Positions 11,171-24,036 are shown, numbered from the stretch's first letter. The stretch: 64,000 bases of DNA from Forficula auricularia (GCA_024734495.1 JALMQS010000055.1:8365386-8429385); one strand, 5' to 3'. Made by a program: numbers and translations. Notes: a model not told the origin generated them from the letters alone.

Positions 11171-11959
11171 TAAGAAGAACATAGATAACAGACTTCTTAT
11201 GTAAATAAATAAATAATGGTGTCGTAACAGAATAATATACAAATATAGTATTTTGTTTTGAATTTATAATTAAAAAAACAATATATCCAGAAAAAATTGA
11301 TGGATTTGTTGAAATATTACCAGTTTATAATTTAATAAATCATCATCATCCATTATCAATATTATATCGTCATAGCCGAACTTAGATTTCTAGAAGAAAT
11401 AATTATTAGTTTTGATTAGAAATTAATCATTTTCATTATTTTCTTATAGATTAAAAATCCATTTAAAAAGCAAAATTTTATCTGGTTTTAATGAATATGT
11501 ATGTAAAAGAAGATAAATGCGTAGATTGAATGAAAATAGTAAATTTAAACTGTCAATAATAATTAATAATAACAATATCAAAGTACCCTAATTAAAAGTG
11601 ATTTTAATGTCTTTAGCTGAAGGGCTTAGCGTAAACAGAACAACACCCACTTTCTGATGGGTCATTCACTTGTTGTCATTTGTAATGTTTACATTTAAGA
11701 TTATGTAAATTAGAAAAAACAATGGCAGCCAAGTAGAAATTTTCGATTTGGTTTACCCCTTAATCGTTAGGCATAATAAATATTCTATACACATCGATAA
11801 TACACTTAGTCTAAGCTTTGAAAATTATTTTTTGATTCCTTTAGAGCTAGATTTTGTCCCTGAAATAATCTGCCTTCCGGGCTGCGTTTGTCCTAATCCC
11901 TCAGGGTTCTGAGAAAGGGTTCCTTACTTACATATACATATTATTTATTGTATTATTTT
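11171..11959. other. AT-rich spacer, no gene seen
   Basis: No conserved frame, RNA gene or shared repeat was recognised in this stretch. Confidence 0.5.
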
Positions 11960-12117
11960 TAAATTTAAAGGTTTTTTTAGTCACAAACTAATAAAAGAAA
12001 ATAATTTCAGCTAATTATTATTATTTATTTTATTGATTCACCAATAAATAATAATAATTAACTGAAATTATTGTCTTTTATTAGATTGTGACTAAAAAAA
12101 CCTTTCAATTTAAAAAT
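11960..12117. repeat. Foldback, about 70-bp arms
   Basis: AAAGGTTTTTTTAGTCACAA...TAATTATTATTATTTAT is complementary to ATAAATAATAATAATTA...TTGTGACTAAAAAAACCTTT with few mismatches. No coding sequence. Confidence 0.8.
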
Positions 12118-12171
12118 AATTTAAAAAATTAAGTCACTTAATTTTTGGAAGAAACTTATTATTTATTACTA

Positions 12172-12925
12172 GCTGAGAAGCCTGGCTTCGGCGGGCGTCT
12201 CCGCTAGCCAGAGGGCTGCGCCCCCTGGACCCCCCACCCATATTCCACCTCCGCACTCACCCTGCACCCCACTACGCACCCTTCCCCCCATTCCACCCCT
12301 GAGACCCCATTTCCGCACCCATTCCGGCCTCCGTGCACTCCACCCCTGCATTCAACCCCTATACCCCCATCCGCACCCAGTTTTTGCATTTCTAGCTCCC
12401 TAGAGGCCCACAGATTATATATACAAAATTTGGTTGAGTTTGCTCCAATTGCAAGAAAGATACGAAGCCTTTATGTTTGAGACCACAAATTCAAAAATCA
12501 TCCATTTTTCAGTTCAGGGGTCATATTTCAAAAAAAATAAAAAACCTTCCCGAGATTTATCATTGATAAACATATGTACTAAATTTGAATGCTAAAACTT
12601 AAAAACTCGAGGAGATAGAGCCCTTTAAAAATTTACTCCAAAAATTTATCCCAAATTTATCTTCATTTCGGGGACAAATAGAGCAAAATACTCAAATATT
12701 CTTTTTTGTACCTATTTCAATGCTTTCACCTTTCTAAACTAAGCCCATATCGATCGATATAATTTCTGGTTTAAGAGATCTTGAAAAACTCTGAAAATCT
12801 TTTCCCCGCCTTTAGGGTTCGAATTTCAAAAAATCCCTTCTTAGCACACCCATAAATCGTTGAAAGAATATACACTCCAAATTTTATCTTTCTAGGTCAA
12901 GCGGTTTAGGCGGTGCGTTGATAGA
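12172..12925 (-). mobile_element. Helitron fragment (minus strand)
   Basis: The minus-strand 3' end reads a palindromic hairpin GAAGCC(A)GGCTTC, then TCAG, then CTAG followed by T. That matches the Helitron 3' signature of a hairpin just before CTRR. The minus-strand 5' part contains CGCCTAAACCGCTTGACCTA and AAATTTGGAGTGTATATTCT, which recur at 37300-37475. A C-rich imperfect repeat at 12230-12380 makes spurious open frames. No Rep/helicase coding remains. The 5' end abuts the LINE at 12925. Confidence 0.65.
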
Positions 12926-13296
12926 TGATGAAACGAGCCGTCAGGCTAATTGACGATTCTATCCTCACCGACTCCCTCGACTGGCTGGCTCATCGAAGAA
13001 ATGTCTCTGCCATTTCCCTTTTCTATAGATACTATCACGGCAGGTGCTCTGATGAGATAAAATCAATAATTCCCCCCAAAGCATGCTTTGCACGCAGCAC
13101 ACGTTTTGCCGACTCCCAACACTCTTTCGCGGTCAAATTGGAAAAGTGCCGGACCATTTCATTCGCGAATACATATATCCCCATGACTTCAAGGAACTGG
13201 AACTCTCTCCCAGCCGCTATCTTTCCCACCACCTATGATCTTCAAACATTCAAAACCAGGGTGCATAGACACCTACGTCTACACCCTCTCACTTAA
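12925..13296 (+). pseudogene. LINE-A ORF2 C-terminal end (5'-truncated LINE)
   Basis: The 123-codon frame encodes the C-terminal tail of an arthropod CR1/Jockey-type LINE. It shows LAHRRNVSAISLFYRYYHGR, SIIPPKA, IPMTSRNWNSLPAAIFPTTY and FKTRVHRHLRL. A short 3' UTR and an A-rich tail (13391-13414) follow, so it is the 3' end of a truncated insertion. Reverse transcriptase and endonuclease are absent. Homologous ends occur at 39739-39945, 46383-46550, 51511-52560 and 57826-58230. Confidence 0.85.
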
Positions 13297-13414
13297 TCAA
13301 CTTTCCCTTCTCTTCGGTAATGCAAGGGTCTTTCGAGATCCATAGGGGCTACATCTTTACTGGTGCACCCCTTCTTGCATTCGATTGCATTAAAAAAAAA
13401 AAACAAAAAAAAAA

Positions 13415-14260
13415 CACACTGTTAAAATTTGAAGACGATTTACCAAACCAAACATGAAATTATTGCAATTAAAAATGGAATTTTTTCCATATGATGATAG
13501 ATTGGGAAAGGGTGGGAAAATGATTATTATTTTATTTATTTTCATTGAAGGACTTCCACCATCTTGGTGAAAAACTAATTATTGCTAGAATAATATATTC
13601 GGAGTAACTTAAAAAAAATTGAAATTATTTACCTCGTAGCTTTGATAAAAAATAAAAAAAACATATTTGGGTGATTATTTTTAGTCGAGGGGATTTAAGA
13701 TCAAAGGCTTGGAAACGATCCATTCATAAAGAGCATATAGTAGTGTGAGAAGTACAGATACGTTAAAAAAACATAACCTAAAATTTTAGCACCGTTCATA
13801 TGTATAGAGGGGTTACGAGGCTAAAACTTTTTGAGTGGATTGTCGCGAAAGAACTATCTTTTAATTCAATAAATAAGCAAAAATTTATTCCAAAATACCA
13901 TTGGCGTAGTTAAGGAGATTTCCTATTAGGGGGGGGGGGCAGCCATCTAGCTGATTAGCCACCACAAGGTTTCACTTTCGATAATCCGATTAGGGATCAA
14001 ATAACTTTTTAGTAGAATTGACAAATTTTGGAACTAACGAAATCATTTAATGAGAAATACATAAGTTTGTAATACTTGAGATTTGATTTTTCTGGGGGGG
14101 GGGCAATGAGTTTTGTAATGTGGCACTTGCGTCCTTTCCCCTCCCCTAAATAAACCCATGCAAAATACACTAAATTACACACGCATAAACGCATATATAA
14201 AATAAAAATCACAAGATCTTGCTAAATAAACTTTGTTCCCAAAGAAGTTAAAAAATAATT
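13415..14260. other. Spacer with G-tracts, no gene seen
   Basis: AT-rich DNA with G runs near 13929 and 14093. A 67-codon minus frame (14009-14212) has no recognisable similarity. Confidence 0.5.
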
Positions 14261-14263
14261 TTT

Positions 14264-14520
14264 GAATTAAGTGGATATCGATGAGGCAGTCCAAAAAAAG
14301 AAGAAGATAATTTACACTATCTTTTTATTCATAAAACCGAAGTTTCGGAGGCTATTCTCTCCTTCTTCAGGGTTTTAAAAAGTCAGTGAAGGAAATCCAA
14401 TGCGACATTCCCCTCTGTCTCCTCTTTCAGTGGCACTAGCGATAATATATTGTATTTCATTCTCAGCAGAATTATAATGTAGTAATTTTTTGGACTGTCT
14501 CATCGACATCCACTTAATTC
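14264..14520. mobile_element. MITE with hammerhead-like motif
   Basis: Termini GAATTAAGTGGATATCGATG and CATCGACATCCACTTAATTC are inverted repeats about 35 bp long, ending in CAGTCCAAAAAA / TTTTTTGGACTG. The minus strand at 14370-14339 holds CTGAAGA, one A, GGAG...CTCC hairpin, GAAACTTC. The motif family is shared with 27120-27260 and 37163-37194. Confidence 0.75.
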
Positions 14521-14608
14521 CCTTATCAGCCCGTCTCCAAAAATTACTCCAATAATTTTTTAAATTTTCTAATATTTTCTCATTTGAGTTATAAAATAAT
14601 CAAATAAA

Positions 14609-14771
14609 GGGGTGAAGCGCGACCTAATATCGTGTACACCTACTTCCACTTCCACTTTCATTTCCAAGTAGAAGACAATAGATTTATTTAGAGGCATTAT
14701 CTAATGAATTCCAAAATAATTCCGCATAATTCCAAAGACGAGTACACCTAATTCCATTCGCGGTTCACCCC
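14609..14771. mobile_element. MITE with 9-bp target duplication (copy 1 of 3)
   Basis: Termini GGGGTGAAGCGCGA and TCGCGGTTCACCCC are flanked by an exact 9-bp duplication TCAAATAAA (14600-14608, 14772-14780). The inside includes GTGTACACCTACTTCCACTT. The same element lies at 50328-50485 and 51910-52064. A 9-bp duplication suggests a Mutator-like source, but no transposase is visible. Confidence 0.9.
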
Positions 14772-14780
14772 TCAAATAAA

Positions 14781-16255
14781 ATATTACAAGGGATGGAAAG
14801 GTTCTTTTGCAATTGCACCATTTCTTGTACTATGAGTTGATCAATTCAGCTTTTATATACCTGCTAATGACTATATCGTATTTATATTTATTCATTTATT
14901 TATTGAATGAAATAAAATTGTATTTATTATTTAAAAAAAAAAAAAAATACCTAAAGCCTGAGTTGACAATTTCTTAGAGATTCATCATTTTGAATAATCT
15001 ATTTATTTATTTTTCTAAAAGTTTTCCTCCCCGCATTAATCTTGTCTTTTCTTCTCATTAAAATTTTATTAATGTACGTGTATCCCTTGAAAAGAATAAG
15101 GGAACAAAACGGAATAATAAAAAACTACATGATCCATGGGGGGGAATTCTGAATCAGCCTGAAACCTGGTATCGTGATTCATTCAATGTCTAGACTCCGT
15201 TTTTTCAGTTCTATTCTTTCAAGTAATTCAAGTCGCTTTAGGGTATTTTTTAGAATCAGTTTTCCTTATAGCAAACTTGCTCGCACAGACTAAAATATTT
15301 TTTTTTTTTTATTTTTTTGCAGTTGTAAACAAAACATTCGAAACCTACGTTCTCATACTAAGAGAAAATTAGAGAATCAGAAATTGCCAATAGTTTGCTG
15401 AAAATAAGGTTACTAAAGTATTTTTAATCAGAAGTTTATTCATTGGTCAACTATAGCTACTCAAATACTGAACTAAGCATAGGAGCTTTATTAAATATTT
15501 AATCGTAATTAAAATTGTTATTTTATTTAGTTTTCAAATTTAAAATTAACTTTGATGACGCAACTGGCGTTCAACTAATCATACAACAGAGGTCTTTTTC
15601 ATGATTTTTACTAACCTATTTAACATAAGATTGAATTCAAGGGAGGATGAACTTCAAAATAAAACTTTTCTATTGCACCGAAATAGTTGAATCATTATCT
15701 TGTTTTTCCCTATGTCTCTCAATTCAGAAATTTATTTAAATCAAAAAATTTAAAGGTTGTTAGATAATTTTTCATTAATTTATACACTTATACATCCCAT
15801 TCATGACTCACTCCCCCATTTTCATATAAAGTACCCCTCACCCCAATTTCATAAAAACTAACCCTCTTAGTTTTATGAAAAATAAACCCCCCCCCCCCCG
15901 CCCTATGCATTATATTTTATTCACTTCTAAAGAATTAGAAGAGGTTTTTAATATCTTTTGTTGAAGTTATTAACTTGAACGTTTTTTTTATTAGCTTATA
16001 TGGTAATGTTAATTTTGCAACAATATTCCCCCCCCCCCCCCCCAGAAATTTTAATGACGCACTCTGCGGCTTAACCCCCCACCTCCCCATGTAGGCATCC
16101 CTGAGTTATATTACGAACAAAACGTAAACATCCTTGAATTCGAAGCTCATAAGGTTGAAATATTTGAAAGCTTAAAAATTTCAGCAAAATCTCGACACAC
16201 TAAAGTTCACAGTGGTTGAGAATCACTGGTATAGCATAACAACTTTTCTCGCACT
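14781..16255. other. Spacer with rep-H copy, no gene seen
   Basis: Mostly AT-rich. 15800-16110 with its C-tracts (15888-15899, 16029-16045) resembles the complement of 10600-10800 (rep-H). No coding or RNA gene was recognised. Confidence 0.5.
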
Positions 16256-16382
16256 ATGTGCGTAAAGCTTCACTTTTCTTTACAACCCTCTATACTTTCC
16301 CACACTTTTATTATTTATTTATACATTCAGAGAGACATAGATAGATCCTTGTGTGTAACTTCCTTACGTTTCAACCTATATT

Positions 16383-16903
16383 CAGTGCTGGATTTCCACC
16401 TAGGACCACAAGGCCCGGGCCTAGGGGCCCCAGTTGCGGAATCATACCTAGAACACTTAAGGAAACCCAGTACCTTTGATCATTATGAGTCGAAAGTTAT
16501 TGAAAAATCCGTTGAAAATAGCTATGCATATGATATGCAGAGGAAACGTAAGCGTAAAGTCCAGTTCGACGAAGTAAAAGGAAACGAGACCGAACTCTCT
16601 GGCAGGAACAGATTAAAAGTTACCATTTTTAACGTCATTATACGGTAGATAGACTAATTACAGAACTACGGAGACGCGGATCTGTTTATGAAGAATTAAG
16701 TAAAAAGTTTCTTTCTTACGAAACTATATCGTTTGGAATCTAAAGACATCCGTGAAGGAGTCAGAAACCTGATAGCTTTTTATCCGGGGGATTTGGATAG
16801 GACTTTGGAAAACGAGTGTTTGCACCTGCAAGCTTATTTGTCGTCGAAATGTCGGCCAAATGTCAAGTGCCTAGGGGCCCTGGGTCTCTTAAATCCGCCC
16901 CTA
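16383..16903 (+). mobile_element. hAT element, internally deleted
   Basis: It begins CAGTGCTGGATTT and ends AAATCCGCCCCTA. The exact 8-bp duplication CCTATATT is at 16375-16382 and 16904-16911. The interior is the transposase relic listed next. Confidence 0.85.
16430..16870 (+). pseudogene. hAT transposase relic (ZMYM1-like)
   Basis: Reading across a frame break near 16648-16735 gives SYLEHLRKPSTFDHYE, RKRKRKVQFDE, NETELSGRNRLKVTIFNVII, then LRRRGSVYEELSKKF, then DIREGVRNLIAFYPGDLD and ENECLHLQAYLSSKC. This is the central segment of hAT transposases annotated as zinc-finger MYM-type protein 1-like. Zinc finger and dimerisation regions are missing and the frame is broken. Confidence 0.75.
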
Positions 16904-17039
16904 CCTATATTATTATTTATTTTAAAGTGATCATTACTCAGTGCCTAAAATATTGGGTCAAACGTTACACAGCCAGAGTTTGCATCCGACAAACAATGTT
17001 ACGGCATTCAATTTGGATTATACTACGTTCACCTGGGTA

Positions 17040-18420
17040 ATCGGGTGAATCATTGCACTCACCTTACAGCTTGTGCTTTGGATTCACGACCGTACTCATG
17101 TGAATACATCATAAGCTCTCAACTCATTTGTCAGATATTTCTCTCTTTATGCCCTTGCAATACAATTTACTATTATTGATTATTCTTTCATTTCAGAAGG
17201 GTATTTTTCTGCCATTGCAATTCTTTTTCAAATCTTCTACGTTTTTAATTTATTTCTCCTCTATGTTTCAACTTCAACAATATAGGCTTTTGTACTGTTA
17301 CTTGAGTTATCTATTAATCTTCTTTGAGTATCATATCTAGTTTGTTGTGTTTGTTACTAGCTTCTTCAGCTGGAAACATGTTGTGGGCGATATCTTGGTT
17401 GAGTTTCAATAGCTAGAAAGATACTGAAACTTGAACCCTCATCTCTATCAGCATTTGAGTGAGCTGTTCAATGATTGGGCACGATGTCATCGATATACCA
17501 TAGGTTCCAGTAGAAAGACGACATAGTGTATTTATCTCTTCTTTTATTAAGAACTAGCTGTGAGGCCCTTCGTGACTAAACAGTTGATCTAATTCCAATT
17601 GTATTTTCTTATTTGAAGAAATTTAAGAGAAATGGAGATCTATGAGATTCCAGGCTACATTTTATTACAACACAGATCCATACTTAGAATTGTTAGCTTA
17701 ATTTTTTTTAATAATCTGTGTAGTTGATAATTTTTCATATATCCTTTCAGGGTATAGTGATTTATTAAATTAATTAAATTTAACAACTTTGAATTCTTAG
17801 AAATAGATATATGCTTGATGATGATTCTGGGATTCTTCGACTTGGACATATGATCATTTCTACATCCTTATCTCAATATTTCAAAATTTGTTTTGTTAAT
17901 GACTAGAAATTAGATCAAGTCTTGTCTTTCACTGCTCATTATCCTTTCCATTCACGTCATTCAAATTTTATTATCGCAAAGAAGAAAACTATGAACGCTT
18001 TTACGATTAAAATTTATTAATTAAATGCGACTTCTGTCTAAGAGAAATTAATAGATGAATATACAAAAAAAAAAAAAAAAAAAAGAAAAAAATGTCTAAC
18101 TTTTAAATCTAGATAAAATCAAATCAAATTATAAAGTGAGAAAAGCTGACTTAGCTGAAATTAATATTCAAATATAGATTTCTTTAGTCGAACATTTTTT
18201 TTACATTAAAGATCACGAAAAATATAGAAGGGAACAAAACTTACTACTGCAATCGTATTTAGCACCTCTTTGGATATAAATTTTAGAAAGGGAAAGTAAC
18301 TGTAAAAAAATTAGATGAGTAACTAGAGATTAATGAGAAGGTTAAATATTTAAATTAAAATCAAATGAAATTACATGTACGTTTTGATAGGAAATAAACT
18401 AAAAGAAACATGTACGAAAA
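17040..18420. other. AT-rich spacer, no gene seen
   Basis: Short frames such as 17128-17340 and 17655-17849 are low-complexity and unrecognised. GAACTAGCTGTGAGGCCC at 17550 resembles a Helitron end (CTAG|T on minus) but lacks a clear hairpin. Confidence 0.45.
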
Positions 18421-18429
18421 TGTTAGTTT

Positions 18430-19060
18430 TTTAAACAGGGTGTGGATGGGGTCTCACCTGCCAAAGGTAAATTCCTCCCTCGACGTTTTATAATAAGAAG
18501 GCAAAATTGTGAAAAACTGGTATCGACTATAGAAACAAAATTCACAATTTTATTTATACTAGTATATGTAATAGAGATTTGGAGTGGTAAGAAAAGAGAG
18601 AGAATTCATGAAAATATAGGGAGAATATTTTAAACTAATTATGGGTGTGAATATTATATGGGGGCGGATAGAACTAAACTTGTAAATTATCAAACGAAAA
18701 AGCTAGGTAAATATTTTTTCAAAATTAAAGAAATGGAAGGAGAAAGATGTCTAGGATTTGCTTGGAAGAAATAACTAGAAATTAAAAAAACTACTTAGGA
18801 AAAAAACTGGATTGAAGTTTAAAAAAAATAGAGAAACTGTCATGGCTATAAATATACTAGAATGGGACAATAAAATTACGAAGATGGGATCATAAAAGAA
18901 CAAGGAAACCAGGAAGAAACAGGAAAGATCGATAAATCGACTTTTATTTCCTATTTTATAAAAATGTAAAAACTAACGTAGGGATGGAGGATTATTTAGG
19001 TAGAGAGGGTGTGGAAGAAAAATACATGGAATTGTGGGCAAGAGCCCGCTGTGGGTGTAT
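18430..19060 (+). pseudogene. LINE-B relic (post-RT region)
   Basis: This matches the copy at 20375-20650 (AATAGAGATTTG, GGGAGAATATTTTAAACT, GGATAGAACTAAACTTGTAA). The other copy translates to the E-K-V-Q-G-E-Y...G-V-N-R-N-T-P-x-Y pattern seen after the RT domain of several insect LINEs. Many stops. It continues after an inserted repeat at 19620. Confidence 0.55.
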
Positions 19061-19615
19061 TTATATACAAGCTTTTCGTGTGTGCCTTCGGCACGCCCTC
19101 GAAGCTCGGCCCTCCGGGCTGGTGCCCTAGCGGGCGTCTCGGTCCAAAAATTTTATTCCTCTTAAAAAACCACACTCCAAATGTATACCTGTAAACTCCC
19201 GAAAATACATAGTCTCTTAAAAGTTTCGCCTTCATTTTGTAAAAATCATAAAATAAGAATAACGAAATTTAGATTTTTTTTAAATTATAAAAAAGTGGCA
19301 AATTATTAAAAAATAAACAAATAATATATAAAATATAAATCAAATAAGATGGGATTAATTTCTTCTTCTGTGCGCAAAGAAAAGCAAATTGAATATTTAA
19401 TTTTTGAGTGGTGAGGGGGGCGGGGAGGAGGAATAATTATCAATATATTTAATGTTTCTTAATTTAAAATGAATTGGAGTGTTTCATTTCAAAATTCGAG
19501 TCCAAATTACGATTATATTTCAAATTTGCCGCAAATATACCGACGGCGCTCCCTATCGGCAGCATTACGTCAGCGTTGTAACAAATTAATCTGGCTTATT
19601 CTATATAGTATAATA
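19060..19615. repeat. rep-I element inserted in LINE-B
   Basis: AGCGGGCGTCTCGGTCCAAA, TTTTATTCCTCTTAAAAAAC, CACTCCAAATGTATACC and the region up to CGAGTCCAAATTACGATTAT recur in reverse at 54195-54562. It has Helitron-like GC-rich palindromes at the left (CTCGGCCCTCCGGGC), but the CTRR end is not convincing. Confidence 0.6.
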
Positions 19616-19619
19616 ATAC

Positions 19620-19830
19620 AATAGATGGAAAGCGAAAAAAGGAAATAGAAAAAAGGGTTGACGAATTGTGGAAGAACTTAAGTGTTTGGTCTGAAGATGA
19701 ATTGGATGGACGTCATAAAGGAAGACGAGAAGAAAATTATAATAACTTAAGAAACATGTGTAAAACTTAATCTAATATCTGTACCAAAGTTCATTATGGG
19801 TATTTACAAATGTATTCAATAAATTAAATT
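19620..19830 (+). pseudogene. LINE-B ORF2 C-terminus
   Basis: A frame reading KRKKEIEKRVDELWKNLSVW, SEDELDGRHKGRREENYNNL, RNMCKT and a stop at about 19770 looks like a highly charged LINE C-terminus. It is followed by TTCATTATGGGTATTTACAA and a short TAAATTAAATTAAATT tail. It is probably the continuation of 18430-19060 after rep-I. Confidence 0.5.
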
Positions 19831-19954
19831 AAATTACCCAATTTTATTTTTTATAAAAGTCATTCTTAAATAAAACCAAACTTCAGTATGTTTAAGGAAT
19901 TTGGTGTTGGTACTTGGTGAAACATTTTTTAAATTATTGGATAAAAAATACTTG

Positions 19955-20182
19955 GTAGGTTTCACATTAAGATATAAAAATAAAACAAATTTATTTTTGG
20001 AGAGACTTTAATCTCGAGGTTTGCTTTCGGGTGGCTAACCTATCTTCAGGAGCAACAAAAAGTAAAAGTTAGTTTCTGTTGCTCCTGAAGATGGGTTAGC
20101 CACCCGAAATATATACATCGAGATTAAAGTCTCTCCAAAAATAAATTCTTTTTATTTTTATATTTAATGTGAAACCTACCAA
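19955..20182. repeat. Foldback with two hammerhead-like motifs
   Basis: GTAGGTTTCACATTAAGATA and GGAGAGACTTTAATCTCGA pair with the right arm ending in AATGTGAAACCTACC. Each arm has CTGAAGA, one T, a stem (GGGT...ACCC on plus at 20095-20118) and GAAA. The minus copy is at 20049-20026. GAAATATATAC replaces GAAACGT, so stem III is lost. Confidence 0.7.
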
Positions 20183-20374
20183 GAATTTTTTCTCCAATAA
20201 ACTTTAATAATTAATTACTTAGCTTTGATTTCATCTCAAACTAAATTTGTAACTAATTATTCTCCAAAAGTCTGTAACTGTTAAATTTTAGCAATATGGA
20301 CAGCAAAATATGGCTCCCATTGATAAAAGCGAATTTAAGTACCGATCGCCACCACAATGCAGAATAATTAATTA

Positions 20375-20650
20375 TTTTGTTTCTACTATTGAAACAAAAT
20401 ACGGTACACAATTTTATTTATGTAGGTATGTAATAGAGATTTGCAGTGGGAAGAAAAGAGGAGAGAATTCGAGAAAGTACAGGGAGAATATTTTAAACTG
20501 ATTATGGGGGTGAATAGGAATACGCCAGATTATATGGGATCGGATAGAACTAAACTTGTAAATTATCAAAGGGAAGAGCTAGATATTTACTTATTCACAA
20601 TTAAAGAAATGTTCCCTAGTTACTATCCATCCCGAAATAAGGCATTTTAG
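20375..20650 (+). pseudogene. LINE-B relic, second copy
   Basis: The frame from 20441 gives REFEKVQGEYFKLIMGVNRN, TPDYMGSDRTKLVNYQREEL. This resembles the post-RT 'EKVQ-x-Y-x-x-W-x-L-G-V-D-x-x-T-P-x-Y' region of insect LINEs. It stops at 20650 and shares about 250 bp with 18500-18720. Confidence 0.55.
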
Positions 20651-20659
20651 AATGAATTT

Positions 20660-23040
20660 TTCTCTACTCCTAAATGTTACATTTTCATCGAATTTTGCCA
20701 ATTTACCTAAAACAACACATGAAAATTTTATAAAGTTAATATCTAAATTAAAATATAATAGATAAAAAAAATTTAAAGTAAACGAATCGTGTAATTTACT
20801 AAATAATTCTACCAATTCATTCTAAATATCTAGAAATGATTTTATTATTTTGAAAAAAAGGAGAAATGAAATTGAGCAGCCGATAGAATTCGAAACTGCG
20901 ATCTTTATTGCATAGTTCATTTAATAAATTGTTTGACTTGAAAAAGTAAATTATCTATCAATTAAAATATTAAAAAGAAAGCCCTAAGACTGTAGTGTGG
21001 ATTTTATTTGGCTTTGCGGTCAAGTATTTTAAACGTAAATCATTAAAATTGTTCATACTTAGTGGTGGGATCTGAGACTCAAGTGATATAGGAATTATCA
21101 GTAATTTAAGTATAAAAATTTGCAATGCCCTTGTCAACTGGAAAATTTTATCGAGATGATGTAAAACCTCGTTATATTATACTATATTCAATAAATTATG
21201 CCTTATTATTTAAATTATAGATTTGATTTATGCAGTTGATTGCTTAAATGAAACGTGGGCTTATGTAATTAACAAAAAGGTGGTTCGAAACATTTTTTTT
21301 TATTTAGATTTTTAATTATATGTAAATAATTCTTTTGCCGATCACTTAAAATCAATTATAAATGCCTTTCCACTTATATAAATCAAAAATTAAATTAATT
21401 GAAGCGGAGAAAAACCCAATAAAAATTAGTGGTTTTAAAAATCATTGGAAATATTCAAAACTCCGTTCGAGATGATTACTGAATCTCTGAAAAAGTAAAC
21501 CGTAGGTAAAAGTGAAACTTTTTAAAGACTCTCGGTTGGGGTGTTTACAGTTTTTAGTCCAGTCAAATTGTGCTCAAATGGCCCCCTATAGGGAAAGTTT
21601 TGGGGTAGTTCTGATATATGTATATGTTTTTTGGGACACTGAATCCAAATCTGAGGTCTCCCACCAAAATTTCGTGACTCAACATTGTATTTTTTCCTTC
21701 ATAAAATGAAAACCACTCATCCTAGAAACTTGATTACTATCTGATTCTCTAGGAAATTTTTTTGACTTGTACCACTTTTTTGTTAAAACTCTTAGATTTA
21801 TAGATATCTAGCATTCTCCATGACAGGAAATGATCAATTTTTCAAAAAATCGCACTTTTTCCTTCATAAAATGAAAACCACATCTTAGAAACTTGATTCC
21901 TATCTCATTCTCTAGAAAATTTTATTGACTTGAACGTTTACTTGGACTATTTTTTTTGATAAAAGTCTTAGATTTATAGATATCCAGAATTTTCATGACA
22001 CTTCTGAAGATTCGGATCATATCCTGTCATTGAAAAAACTACTAGTTTTATCAAAAAAGTGGTCCAAGTAAACGTTTAAGTCAATAAAATTTCATAGAAA
22101 ATGAGGTAGAAATTAACTTTCTAGGATGATTAGTTTTACTTCCATGTTAAAAGGACAATTTTCAATCATCACAGTCACGTACCCCTTTAAAAAAAATTTA
22201 AATTAAAAATTTAAAATCCAAAAATCTAGTAGATTATTATTCAAAATGGAATGAATGCCTTTTAATTGAAAGTATAATACTATTTTGTCAACTTAATTAT
22301 TCTTGGCGAATTTAACTTGGCTTCTTTCTAAATTTCACTACTTTTTGGCCTGTTTTTTCACAGATATGTTTTGGGTGTGTACTCATTACTGCATGGGGTA
22401 AGCGAAACCAGCCGCTGCCTTTTCAAAGTTTTAATATTTTATTAGTGTTAATAAAATTCCTTAAATTTAATTTATAACTTTATTTAACCATCGAGGCAAT
22501 GAACTTGAAACTCTGCTACTGTTTATAGGCTGAGAGTGATATCACAAGTTAGGAATTGGTCTTTGAATGGGTTGGTCAAAATATGCTACAAGTTTATTTT
22601 CAGTTTTTAAATATTTAATTGCAATTAATGAAGATTCTAACATGCAATAGAGGCAGAGATTCTTCCGACTTTCGAATTTTATCTCCAATAATTTTCTAAA
22701 TATTTATTATATAAATTATTTATTTACCAAGATGAAAAAATTCCTTTAATCCATAATTAGTAAAAAGTCTAAATAAGGATTTTTTTCTACCAATTTTAAA
22801 AAATATAACGCCGTCAACGATTGACGTCAAGTAAGAACAAATATATTATGTTCTAAAATTTATCTCAAGAAAGAAAAAAAAAGAATTTTATTAGAAGAAA
22901 ATTTTTAAAAATTAAAAAAAAAATAAAAAGCAGAACAGGTTAGTGAGGACCGTAGATATCTAAATGGTGTTGTTAATTGAAACAAATTCCTTTGATTAAG
23001 TACTTAATAGAGTGAAGATTATAATTACAATGTTTCATTA
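20660..23040. other. AT-rich spacer with a local repeat
   Basis: 21687-21800 and 21858-21990 are direct repeats (TTTTTCCTTCATAAAATGAA, then CTTAGATTTATAGATATC). 22040-22140 is an inverted partial copy (GTAAACGTTTAAGTCAATAA). Elsewhere nothing coding was recognised. Confidence 0.5.
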
Positions 23041-23328
23041 ATCGCAACCATACTTAAAATTCTTTAATTGAAATCGTAGGGAGTTGGTTAAGAATTAAAT
23101 TATAAGGAGAATTTTATCCTTAAATGCGCCAAACGTTCCGTCTTTTTATTTTTGACCTCTTCATTGGTTGAAATAATGAGAGCAAAGACGATCAAATCAC
23201 AACAATAATTATTATATACTTTTTACATAGGTTAAGTTAGTTTTTAATACCTCAGTAAATAACTCAATTGTCTAATGTTGCTGAAACTATGAGATAAAAC
23301 ATATCAATAAATTCAAAATGATTAATAT

Positions 23329-24036
23329 TAAAATAATTTTTAAGAAAAAAATAAAACTGACTTCAAAAAATTAAATGCAACAAATAAAATACACTAAAAG
23401 GTATAAAATAATTATTATCTTGTTTAGTTACAACTAAATGACGAAATATTAACATGAAATTACTTTTTGAAGTCGGTGCCAAACATATACCTTTTATGAA
23501 TCGCATTCGACGGATCTTAGTACGTTTGGAGGGTATGCTCGCTTATAGGTATAGTTTGCTTGGTACCGATTTCAAAAAGTAATTTCATGTTAATATTTCC
23601 TAGTTTAGTTGTAACTAAATAAGATAATAATTATTTTATACCTTTTAGTGTATTTTATTTGTTGCATTTAATTTTTTGAAGTCGGTTTTATTTTTTTCTT
23701 AAAAATTATTTTTATTTTTCTCTTTTTAGTGATGTTATTAATAGAGATCATATCATCAGAAATTGACCAAATTATTAATATGGCACCATCCTTAAGATAC
23801 CCTCTTTCCAATAAACAAAGAATCATCGAAATCGGTTCATAAACAAAGAAGTTAGGACTGAACAAACCTAACAAAAAGGTCTAATACCTTTTAAAAAAAA
23901 TGGGACCAATCGGAAGCTAGACTGGACCCAATGGAAATTTTTTTTTCAAAATCGGTTCACAATTTGCGGAGATATGAGGTAACATAGACAAAAAAAAAAA
24001 TCAGTCGAATAGAGAACCTTCTCCTTTTTTGAAGTG
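23329..24036 (+). mobile_element. rep-A element, second copy
   Basis: It has the same order as 5066-5806: a foldback with GAAGTCGG at its turns, ATGGCACCATCCTTAAGATA, GAAATCGGTTCATAAACAAA and TCAGTCGAATAGAGAACC, ending near TTTTTTGAAGTGGGTTAAAA. No coding capacity. Confidence 0.75.

Noticed and set aside
12169..12389. Gly/Arg-rich minus-strand frames
   Set aside because: They are translations of C-rich imperfect repeats inside a Helitron fragment.
17545..17575. Helitron end at ACTAGCTGTGAGGCCC
   Set aside because: CTAG|T fits on minus, but there is no convincing hairpin and no partner 5' end.
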